Assembly (NCBI RefSeq): GCF_014138625.1
Contig: NZ_JACJHY010000001.1
Coordinates: 357,538-421,537 of the forward strand
Direction: 5' to 3'
DNA from: Aminobacter ciceronei
Lineage (GTDB): Bacteria; Pseudomonadota; Alphaproteobacteria; Rhizobiales; Rhizobiaceae
DNA: 64,000 nt
In this document: one piece after another, positions 57,142-64,000 of the stretch
Position numbering within the stretch: the first letter of the stretch is position 1
How the letters are laid out: each line of letters begins with the position of its first letter
Notes under the pieces: model-generated
Databases searched by the model: none
Seen by the model: the letters and a program-made list of their open reading frames with translations, nothing else
Told to the model about the DNA's origin: nothing
Program-made: the position numbers and the translations under genes

Positions 57142-58290
57142 ATGACCCCCACAGACGACCCAGCCGTCCGCTACTTCGACGCGATTGCGGCGGCGCTCAG
57201 CGGGCTTGAAATCTTCATGCGCGACGACCGCTCGCCGCTCTACCGGCACGGCATCGTGGCGAAGGTGGCGGCGGCCTATATCTCGCGACTGGAACGGTCC
57301 TTCGCCTGTTGGCGCAACCGGCTCGGCTTCATGGAGACCTTCAAGATTTCGCGCGCCGAGAGCGGCTTCCCGGTGTTCCAGAACGTGCTCGAACTGGAAA
57401 ACGACCGCAAGACGGCGGCGCAGCGGTTGGCCAGCATCCCACCACCGGGCGAGCTGCGTGAGGAGATGGCCGACTTCATCCTGCGCCACAAGGAATTTCC
57501 CGAGGCGCTGCAGCGCTCGATGGCCGAGCGGCTCTATCTCGAGGACGTCAAGGACGGCTCGACCTTCTCGCCCTTCATCCTGGCGCAAACGGCCAAGGTG
57601 TCGGTCAATCCAAAGTCGATGCGGCCCTATTATCTCGTCCACTGGGGCAGCTTCGACGGCACTGCCAACCTGCCGCTGATCTATATGGCGACCGTCGAGG
57701 ATTCGTCGGAGGCGATGGTCGAGCAGCTCGTCGACACCGACAGCGGCAGGCTCAACGAGAGGATCGATATCCCGTTGCCGGTCGACGGCTTGCTCAACCC
57801 CGATCTCGCCCACCGCTTCGACGACTTCACCGAGAAGAACTCGGCCTATTCGCTGTCACCGCTGACAGTCGCCACCAATCTCGACAAGGATTTTCCCGTC
57901 CTGCACCCCAAGCAGCTCAGGCGGATGGTGCTGGGCCCGTTCTATTCGGCCGGCATCACGGAGCACAATTCGACGGTCAGCGAAGTGCTGGCGAAAGTGC
58001 GCAAGGCCGAAAACGCCTGGCTTTTGACCTGGACTATCCAGGAGGTCTACTCCAAGGCCGAGAAACCCGGCCGCAAGGGCCTGTGGTCGAGCGAGCCGTC
58101 GAGCGAGGAGTTCTTCATCAACACCGACGACCTCGAGGCCGCGCGCCAGGGCGTCTCGAGCTACGAGAAACACGCACTGATCCCGCACGAGGCTTACCAG
58201 GCGCTCTACGCCGCGGGCGAAGCCGAGAAGATCTTCGGCGGCTACAAGGTGCACATCCTGTCGAAGGGACAGGTGATCTCGGATGTCTGA
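57142..58290 (+). CDS. Large soluble protein of unknown function, second gene of the AAA+ cluster
   Basis: The 382-residue protein has no membrane segment or signal. The N-terminal third is helical (IFMRDDRSPLYRHGIVAKV), the middle is beta-rich (YYLVHWGSFDGTANLPLIYM), and the C-terminal part contains WTIQEVYSKAEKPG. No family with known activity is recognised. Start at ATG 57142; ribosome site is weak. Sits directly after an inverted repeat pair. Confidence 0.75.
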   Translation: MTPTDDPAVRYFDAIAAALSGLEIFMRDDRSPLYRHGIVAKVAAAYISRLERSFACWRNRLGFMETFKISRAESGFPVFQNVLELENDRKTAAQRLASIPPPGELREEMADFILRHKEFPEALQRSMAERLYLEDVKDGSTFSPFILAQTAKVSVNPKSMRPYYLVHWGSFDGTANLPLIYMATVEDSSEAMVEQLVDTDSGRLNERIDIPLPVDGLLNPDLAHRFDDFTEKNSAYSLSPLTVATNLDKDFPVLHPKQLRRMVLGPFYSAGITEHNSTVSEVLAKVRKAENAWLLTWTIQEVYSKAEKPGRKGLWSSEPSSEEFFINTDDLEAARQGVSSYEKHALIPHEAYQALYAAGEAEKIFGGYKVHILSKGQVISDV

Positions 58291-58306
58291 GAGCAAGGCG
58301 GTCGCC

Positions 58307-58443
58307 CCCCACTCCGTCTCGGCTTCGCCTCGACACCTCTCCCCCGTTCGACGGGGGAGAGGAAAGACCGCCATCGGGCCTCGCGCCGTTCCTCTCCCTC
58401 CGGAGAGGGGAGAGGTGCCGAGCGCAGCGAGGCGGAGTGGGGG
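58307..58443. repeat. Long palindromic repeat (two hairpins, related to family B)
   Basis: An element of about 137 bases has ends that mirror each other (CCCCACTCCGTCTCGGCTTC versus GCGAGGCGGAGTGGGGGAAA region) and encloses two hairpins, CCTCTCCCCCGTTCGACGGG... and CCTCTCCCTCCGGAGAGGGG. It sits between the second and third genes of the cluster. Confidence 0.7.
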
Positions 58444-58485
58444 AAACCCTGGCAGGACTAAAACACTGATAGCGGGAGAAATCTG

Positions 58486-60396
58486 ATGGACACCGGCCTG
58501 ACCACGATTTCCGAAGCCGACATCGAGAAGCACCGCGCCACGGCGCAGAGCTTCATCACCCGCATCGTCGTGCTGGAGGATTCCTCCGGCCAATCTGGTA
58601 CGGCGCTTGCCGGCACCAACAGGCGTTTCGTCTCGACGGTTTCGACCGGCTCGATCCGCAAGACGCGCGAGGTCGAGTTGCAGAAGACCGTCACGGCGAT
58701 CCGCCCCGACGACCAACTGATGTCGATCCCACAGCACACGCTGCTGTTTCGCGCCCGCCGCGGCATTGCGGTGGCGCTTGCCGTTTCGGACGTGTTCTCG
58801 CGTTCGACCGATTTGGAGGCGCTGCAGGCCAAGAATGCGCGCAGCCCGCTCGAGGGCGACGAGGCCAGCCATTTCAAGAAGCTGCTGTCGGCGTCGGCCT
58901 ATGTCGCCGGCTTCACGCTCGCCTCCTACCTTGCCCAGCTGATCGACAGCGACGGCGAAGCGCCCAATGACGTCAGCGAACCAGACTTCCTGTTCGACAC
59001 GCCCCAGGACGCGGTGAAGTCGATCGTCTCCGGCCTCGACCGAGCGCTGTCGGGCGCCAAGGACGATGCCGACCTTCTGACGCGCGGTCGCGCCTTTGCC
59101 CGCACAGCCATCGAGGGCCTGTTGCAGCGCAAGAGCCGCTTCGACGGCATCGGCGCCTTCGAGAACGCCCATATCCGCATCGACGCCGACGACTTCACCC
59201 TCGACGGCTTCGACGTCGCGCCGGGCAAGAAGTCGAAGCCGCTGGTGATGACCTTCAAGAAGCCGCAGGAGGTCGTCGGCAACCACATCGCAAAATTCCA
59301 GTCGGTCCGGCTAGCCAAGATGCTGATGGCCTATGATTTCGACCGCGAGCTGAACCCGTTTGTCGAGCTCGGCGGCTTCCTGTTCACCTTCATCGGCGAC
59401 GGCGCACCGGGCACCGGCAAGACCACGCTGATCCAGATGATCGCAGGCCTGGTCAACAATTACTGCCAGGTCGCCGGCTATCCCTTCGCCTACGAGAATT
59501 TCGGCGTCGACCAGATCTCGTCCTACCAGGGCAAGTCTGGCCAGAACTGCCGCCAGTTCATCAACAACGTGCTCAACCCGCGCGCCATCGGCTTTGGCAC
59601 CATCGACGACATCGACCAGGTGGCCGCCAAGCGCTCCGACGACCGGGCGTCGGCCGGCCAGCAGGAAATCACCGGCGTACTGATGGATGCATTCGCCGGT
59701 GCCGGCACGGTCGTGCGCGGCAACTGCTCCTTCGGCATGTTCTCCAACTATCCCGAGAATGTCGACGATGCGCTGCGCCAGCGCGCCGGCGCCCGCTGGC
59801 TGGTCGACGGCCCGCAGACCCGCGACGACTACATCGACATCTTTGTCCTGCTTGCCGGCAAGAACCATAAGATCCCGCTCGGCGAGCATGAGCTTTATGC
59901 CGCGCAGGAGATCCAGCGCGCCGTGACCGAGGCCTATGAGGAGCACGCCAAGCCGCAGGAAGACGGCCTGGAAAAGGTCTACGACCGCTTCATGAAGGAC
60001 AATGGCGCGCCCAAGACGCTGGCCGACGTCGGCACCTATTTGCACATGATCAAAGAAGCCGAGCCACGCTTCACCGGTCGCGCCATCAAGAACGTCACCG
60101 ACGCGATCAAGATGCGCGCCATGGACATCGAGCTGCCTGACGAATGGTTCGAAAAACCCGAGGCTTTCATGCACAAGGGCTACGACGAGAAGAAGGCGAT
60201 GATCGAGGAGCTGCGCGGACCGTTCTCGATGGACATGGTGATGCAGGAGATCAACCGCTACGCCGACAGCGAATTCCGCTACTCCGACAAATCAGACGAT
60301 GCCGCCGTGTCCAAGCTGTTGCGCGACGCAAGGCTGCGCGAGCGCGCGGCGAAGGAGATGGAGGAGCTGAAAGCGAAGGGGCTGTGGAATGCTTGA
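58486..60396 (+). CDS. AAA+ ATPase, core of the uncharacterised cluster
   Basis: The 636-residue protein has a long N-terminal region (about 1-290) without known motifs, then an AAA+ domain: Walker A GDGAPGTGKTTL near 304-315, Walker B GFGTIDDIDQ near 368-378, sensor 1 around SNYPE near 420, and an arginine-finger-like RQRAGAR near 431-437. The C-terminal part is helical (about 480-636). The Walker B is IDDID rather than the usual DE pair, so hydrolysis may differ. GGGAG precedes its ATG. Confidence 0.85.
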   Translation: MDTGLTTISEADIEKHRATAQSFITRIVVLEDSSGQSGTALAGTNRRFVSTVSTGSIRKTREVELQKTVTAIRPDDQLMSIPQHTLLFRARRGIAVALAVSDVFSRSTDLEALQAKNARSPLEGDEASHFKKLLSASAYVAGFTLASYLAQLIDSDGEAPNDVSEPDFLFDTPQDAVKSIVSGLDRALSGAKDDADLLTRGRAFARTAIEGLLQRKSRFDGIGAFENAHIRIDADDFTLDGFDVAPGKKSKPLVMTFKKPQEVVGNHIAKFQSVRLAKMLMAYDFDRELNPFVELGGFLFTFIGDGAPGTGKTTLIQMIAGLVNNYCQVAGYPFAYENFGVDQISSYQGKSGQNCRQFINNVLNPRAIGFGTIDDIDQVAAKRSDDRASAGQQEITGVLMDAFAGAGTVVRGNCSFGMFSNYPENVDDALRQRAGARWLVDGPQTRDDYIDIFVLLAGKNHKIPLGEHELYAAQEIQRAVTEAYEEHAKPQEDGLEKVYDRFMKDNGAPKTLADVGTYLHMIKEAEPRFTGRAIKNVTDAIKMRAMDIELPDEWFEKPEAFMHKGYDEKKAMIEELRGPFSMDMVMQEINRYADSEFRYSDKSDDAAVSKLLRDARLRERAAKEMEELKAKGLWNA

Positions 60397-60400
60397 GTTT

Positions 60401-60453
60401 CCTTCTCCCCGTTCACGGGGAGAAGGTGCCCAAAGGGCGGATGAGGGGCAGCG
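60401..60453. repeat. Repeat family B, left copy flanking the DUF559 relic
   Basis: Hairpin CCTTCTCCCCGTTCACGGGG and arm, then GGTGCCCAAAGGGCGGATGA. It starts five bases after the AAA+ stop and may serve as its terminator. Confidence 0.75.
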
Positions 60454-60455
60454 CA

Positions 60456-60865
60456 GTGCGTGGCGGAAATGAACTCAAGACTTCACGGGCACGGCAGCTT
60501 AGGCAAGTGGATAATGATGCCGAGGACAAGCTCTGGTTCGAACTTCGGTCAAGACGCTTGAACGGCTATAAGTTCATTCGCCAGATGCCGGCCCCTATTT
60601 CGCTGACTTCGCCTGCCGAGAAGCCAATCTCGTGGTCGAAGTTGATGGCAGCCAACACGCGCACGACATACGGGATGTGCATCGTGACGAGACTATGAAT
60701 CGAAACGGACGGTCAGTGATCAGAGTTTGGCACATCGATGTGCTCCAGCGACGCAAGCAGCTGCTGGGCACGATTGTTGCCGTGCTTGACGGTCGGCTCG
60801 ACAACAAGACAATTGCCCTGGATCTGATGTTTCTTCCTGCGCATTCGAACGAGGATCACCTGTGA
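60456..60865 (+). pseudogene. Frameshifted DUF559 endonuclease-like gene
   Basis: Two frames together match the DUF559 (Vsr-like) endonuclease domain. The first part reads RARQLRQVDNDAEDKLWFEL and RRLNGYKFIRQMP; the sequel, in another frame, reads YFADFACREANLVVEVDGSQ, then HAHDIRDVHRDETMNRNG and VIRVWHIDVL. The shift is at about 60588-60597. The VVEVDG catalytic core is in the second frame, so no intact enzyme is made. Both flanks are inverted family B repeats. Confidence 0.8.
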
Positions 60866-60873
60866 AGCTTGGT

Positions 60874-60927
60874 GCTGCCCCTCATCCGCCCTTCGGGCAC
60901 CTTCTCCCCGTAAGCGGGGAGAAGGAA
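60874..60927. repeat. Repeat family B, right copy (inverted)
   Basis: Contains CATCCGCCCTTCGGGCACCT followed by the hairpin CTTCTCCCCGTAAGCGGGGA. It is inverted relative to 60401-60453 and ends three bases before the ATG of the next gene, so part of that gene's ribosome site (GGAGAAGG) is repeat-derived. Confidence 0.75.
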
Positions 60928-60930
60928 TAG

Positions 60931-62217
60931 ATGGACCTCCTCCGCGACAATGAACTCATCTACGGTCGTCTCCTTCCGGTCGACGAACCGCATTTGATCG
61001 GGCGCTATAACAAGGCGCTGACCGCTTTCGGCCTGCCCGCGACGAAGCTCAAGAGTTTCGAGATCGACCGCACCGGCTTCTCGCCAGAGATTGCCGAGGA
61101 GCTCGGCGACTACCAGTATCTTGACCCCAACGAGGTCAACCGCCGCTTCATCATCCTGACGCCGTCGCAGATCGACTTGCCGGTCGTGCACACGGCATTC
61201 TCCAACACCTCGCAGTTGCTTTTCGAATTCATGTCGAAGAACCAGCGCGCCATCGATGCGCTGACGATCAAGGACGTGATCTACGGCGAGATCGAGGATT
61301 CGGTGTCCAAGGTCGAGGACATCGAAGACCTGTTGTCGATCAACCAGGTCGAGTTCCGCGTGCTGTCGGCCGAGGATGTGCTCGGCAAGGCGGCCGAGCT
61401 CGGCAAGCTTGTCGACAAGCTCAAGCAGGAGCCCGAGGCCTGGCGCGACGATGCCATGCTCCAGCGCATGGTCGAACTTGCCAAGGTCTGCGGCGATATC
61501 CGTGAGAACGCGCTGGTGCCCGACCAGGTGATCTTCCGCCACAACGCCTTCTGGACCAGCCATTTCGGCGGGCTCTACGTCTTCGTCGACCCTGATGTGA
61601 CAACGGTCATATCAGATCCGTCGGCGCCTGGTTTCCGCCGCTCGCGGCCATGGCAGGTGAGCTATCTCTCGATCAAGGACGCCGACAAGGTGTTCAAGTT
61701 CCTGGCGTCGACCGGCCGGCTCGACCTGCCCCGCGCCTCGTGGATCGAAAGCTCGGGCTATCTCGAGCACCGCGCTGAAATGGCTGTGCGCGCCCTGATC
61801 CGCGAGGCCGAGCCGAAGCGCGACATCGGCAAGGTCGACAAGGTCTGGCTGCAGACCTGGATCCACAGCCATGCCGACGCGATCAACCGTGACGGCACCT
61901 TCCCCTTTCTCAATGCCGCCAAGCGCGAGATCGCCCAGCTCGGCCAGTTGCGGCTGGAAGAGGTATTTCCGCTGCACCGCTTCCTGGTGGTGCGCGCCAA
62001 GACCGACCATCCCGACGCCTGGCTGACCAACCGTCTGATCTCCGAATTTGTGCCGTCGGATTTCGTCTCGCGTTATGTCTTCAACAAGCAAGGCTTCTAC
62101 AAGGATTATGAAGAGCTCAACGAGACCTGGCGATCCAATGTTGTCGACACATTGAAAACCACATATCTGAAAGACAAGGCGGCGTTCCGCGCACAGCTCT
62201 ACGGCCTGACCGACTGA
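60931..62217 (+). CDS. Large soluble protein of unknown function, cluster member
   Basis: The 428-residue protein (MDLLRDNELIYGRLLPVDEP...) has no signal or membrane helix. It contains beta segments (RRFIILTPSQIDLPVVHTAF) and helical parts (VFKFLASTGRLDLPRASWIES). I recall a rhizobial family DUF6638 of this type, not verified. The ribosome site GGAGAAGG is part of the adjacent repeat. It is followed by the DUF2333 gene after 11 bases. Confidence 0.8.
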   Translation: MDLLRDNELIYGRLLPVDEPHLIGRYNKALTAFGLPATKLKSFEIDRTGFSPEIAEELGDYQYLDPNEVNRRFIILTPSQIDLPVVHTAFSNTSQLLFEFMSKNQRAIDALTIKDVIYGEIEDSVSKVEDIEDLLSINQVEFRVLSAEDVLGKAAELGKLVDKLKQEPEAWRDDAMLQRMVELAKVCGDIRENALVPDQVIFRHNAFWTSHFGGLYVFVDPDVTTVISDPSAPGFRRSRPWQVSYLSIKDADKVFKFLASTGRLDLPRASWIESSGYLEHRAEMAVRALIREAEPKRDIGKVDKVWLQTWIHSHADAINRDGTFPFLNAAKREIAQLGQLRLEEVFPLHRFLVVRAKTDHPDAWLTNRLISEFVPSDFVSRYVFNKQGFYKDYEELNETWRSNVVDTLKTTYLKDKAAFRAQLYGLTD

Positions 62218-62228
62218 GGGGATTCCAA

Positions 62229-63353
62229 ATGCTTGATCCGATCGTGAGTTTCTTCACCCGGATGTTTCAGCTGATCGGTAGGGGCCTTGGCTTCGTCATC
62301 GGCATATTGTTGCTGCCGTTCATCTGGGCCTGGCGCTGGTTCGTCCAGCGCGGATGGGTGCTGAAGACGCTGGTTGGCGGCGCTGTCGTCGGGCTTGTGG
62401 CGCTGTATGGCTACTTTGGCTGGAACACCCAGGTGTGGACCAACTTCAACCCCGACTATGTAGCGACGCATAATTTCGAGAACCGCAATGTCTCGGCCGG
62501 CGAGCAGGTTGTCGCCGGCGGCGGCACCGACACTGCCAAGACCTGCGGCCGTTCGGCGATCGCCGACATCTCCGCTGAACTGATCGACCTCAACGTCAAC
62601 CAGAATGCCTGGATCTCGTCTATGGTCCTGTACAAGACCGGCCTGTTCGGCCTGTCCTGGGATCACACGCCTTTCCTCGACAACAAGGCTTCGTTCCAGC
62701 GCGGCATCAACCAGGCGATCCGCCGCACGACCACCGAACTGGCCGACAATCTCGGCCGCGTGCGTGGCACCAGCCAGGTCGATTCCGATCTGCAGGACGC
62801 CCGTGGCAACATGCAGTTCGACGAATACACCTGGTATTTCGGCCTGACCCCGTTCGGCCCCAAGACGCCGACCCCAAGCTACTACCGCTCGGCGATCAAG
62901 AGCCTGAACAATTTCAACGGCCGCCTCGAGAAGTGCCAGGCGGTGTTCGACGCCCGCGCCGACAATCTGATCCAGTTCATCGACCGCATTTCCAACGACA
63001 TCGGCGCGACGTCGGCGATCCTCAAGGACCGCGCCGAGAACTACAACAATGGCTGGTTCGACCCGCGCGCCGACGACCGCTTCTGGTTCGCCTATGGCCA
63101 GCTCTACGGCTATTACGGCCTGCTCAAGGCGACCCATGCCGATTTTGAGGACGTGCTTAAGACACGCAACCTCGACAATCTTTGGGATACGATGGAGCAG
63201 CAGACTCGTGCCGCCCTCAACATCCAGCCCTTCATCATCTCCAATGGTGCTGAAAACGGCTGGTTCATGCCCTCGCACCTGATCACCATGGGCTTCTACA
63301 TCCTGCGCGTCCGTTCGAATCTGGTCGAGATCAGCAACGTGCTGAGCAGGTAA
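62229..63353 (+). CDS. Membrane-anchored DUF2333 protein
   Basis: The 374-residue protein has one or two N-terminal hydrophobic segments (GLGFVIGILLLPFIWAW near 20-36; TLVGGAVVGLVALYGYFGW near 47-65) and a large, presumably periplasmic, helical domain with LIDLNVNQNAWISSMVLYKT and YYGLLKATHADFEDVLKTRN, fitting DUF2333. It is the last gene of the cluster and gives it a membrane location. Function is unknown. Confidence 0.87.
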   Translation: MLDPIVSFFTRMFQLIGRGLGFVIGILLLPFIWAWRWFVQRGWVLKTLVGGAVVGLVALYGYFGWNTQVWTNFNPDYVATHNFENRNVSAGEQVVAGGGTDTAKTCGRSAIADISAELIDLNVNQNAWISSMVLYKTGLFGLSWDHTPFLDNKASFQRGINQAIRRTTTELADNLGRVRGTSQVDSDLQDARGNMQFDEYTWYFGLTPFGPKTPTPSYYRSAIKSLNNFNGRLEKCQAVFDARADNLIQFIDRISNDIGATSAILKDRAENYNNGWFDPRADDRFWFAYGQLYGYYGLLKATHADFEDVLKTRNLDNLWDTMEQQTRAALNIQPFIISNGAENGWFMPSHLITMGFYILRVRSNLVEISNVLSR

Positions 63354-63360
63354 GGGGATG

Positions 63361-63450
63361 GCGAATAGCGAATAGGGAGTGGTGGTGAGAGGCGCGCTCC
63401 TAGCGTCGCGGCTCCTCTCCACTCGCTATTCGCTGCTCCCTATTCACTCA
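63361..63450. repeat. Imperfect inverted repeat between DUF2333 and fhs genes
   Basis: The left arm GCGAATAGCGAATAGGGAGT is mirrored by CACTCGCTATTCGC and, again, by CTCCCTATTCACTC in the right half. Such AT-rich mini-palindromes are typical small intergenic repeats. No gene overlaps it. Confidence 0.5.
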
Positions 63451-63578
63451 CCTGCCCTGTCGCAATCCGTGCATTGGGCGGCTGTTTTGAGACGGCAGGC
63501 GATGGCGATGTCGCGCTTCTATGGCGGCGACTGCGATGGCCGTCGCGCCATTGGAACAAACATTGTGGAGGAGCCGTC

Positions 63579-64000
63579 ATGGCCGAATTCAAGACCGACA
63601 TCGAGATCGCGCGTGCGGCGAAGAAGAAGCAGATCCAGGAGGTCGGTGCCAAGATCGGCATTCCGACCGAGCATCTGCTGCCTTATGGCCACGACAAGGC
63701 GAAGATCTCGGCCGAGTTCATCGCCAATGCGCGCAAGAACAAGGACGGCAAGCTGATCCTGGTCACCGCGATCAACCCGACGCCGGCCGGCGAAGGCAAG
63801 ACGACGACGACGGTCGGCCTCGGCGACGGTTTGAACCGCATCGGCAAGAAGGCCATCGTCTGCATCCGTGAAGCCTCGCTCGGGCCGAACTTCGGCGTCA
63901 AGGGCGGTGCTGCCGGCGGCGGTTATGCCCAGGTCGTGCCGATGGAGGACATGAACCTCCACTTCACCGGCGACTTCCACGCCATCACCACCGCCCACAA
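63579..64000 (+). CDS. fhs: Formate-tetrahydrofolate ligase (3' part outside window)
   Basis: The first 140 codons are present: [20 protein letters not shown], the P-loop-like [18 protein letters not shown] near residues 66-83, and [23 protein letters not shown], all hallmarks of FTHFS. It makes 10-formyl-tetrahydrofolate from formate and ATP. GGAGGAG lies just before the ATG. It runs off the window. Confidence 0.95.
   Translation, partial: MAEFKTDIEIARAAKKKQIQEVGAKIGIPTEHLLPYGHDKAKISAEFIANARKNKDGKLILVTAINPTPAGEGKTTTTVGLGDGLNRIGKKAIVCIREASLGPNFGVKGGAAGGGYAQVVPMEDMNLHFTGDFHAITTAH

Noticed and set aside
60397..60930. A working DUF559 endonuclease
   Set aside because: The two halves of the domain are in different frames, so no intact enzyme can be made without a frameshift.

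Overview
The window reads as a gene-dense, GC-rich (roughly 60-65%) chromosomal stretch from an alphaproteobacterium of the Rhizobiales, most like Mesorhizobium or Aminobacter (Phyllobacteriaceae). This rests on recognisable families: the ChoXWV choline importer, the MoxR-DUF58-DUF4159 membrane cluster, DUF1344, a second ClpS-type adaptor, a petABC operon, and abundant RIME-like intergenic repeats. Most of the window is conserved core chromosome. No rRNA or tRNA gene, CRISPR array, transposase or prophage was seen.

Layout. 1-6.2 kb: UbiK-type factor (partial), lgt, midA, pgeF, a creatinase-fold hydrolase, a lipoprotein and prs. 6.2-9.3 kb (minus): ChrA transporter, a rhodanese-ChrB fusion and a TauE/SafE exporter. 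9.5-13 kb: rplY, pth with a decayed 3' duplication, a RibD_C reductase and ychF. 13-16.4 kb: a small-RNA candidate, an APH(3')-type kinase, a CorA transporter and two MaoC dehydratases. 16.3-22.7 kb (mostly minus): repeats, a BBE-type flavoenzyme, apt, petC-petB-petA and a small conserved protein. 22.7-28.8 kb: three tandem half-size ABC exporters. 29-36.2 kb: trmL, soxR with a SoxR box, DUF4394 / ECF sigma / anti-sigma, hemF and a DEAD-box helicase. 36.4-39.7 kb: DUF1344, DUF1059 and the cca-Nudix-DUF1285 operon. 40-46.8 kb: MoxR-DUF58-DUF4159-BatA-like cluster. 46.8-49.6 kb: several very small proteins around a cold-shock protein, ClpS and DUF1428. 49.7-55.7 kb: AraC regulator, two envelope proteins, choXWV and thymidine kinase. 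55.8-63.4 kb: an uncharacterised five-gene AAA+ cluster. 63.6 kb to the end: fhs (partial).

The best candidate for an undescribed system is the 55.8-63.4 kb cluster. It encodes a coiled-coil protein, two large soluble proteins without recognisable catalytic motifs, one AAA+ ATPase with intact Walker motifs, and a membrane-anchored DUF2333 protein. The genes are co-directional but are separated by palindromic repeats and by a frameshifted DUF559 endonuclease relic. Other non-standard signals are: an exact 20-base motif at two distant loci, each followed by a terminator-like hairpin; a degenerate 24-bp tandem repeat upstream of an ABC exporter; matching putative ECF promoter elements in the DUF4394/sigma intergenic region; a SoxR-box promoter whose best -35 points away from soxR; and a terminator-like hairpin between choX and choW. 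All assignments come from reading the sequence; no database search was run.
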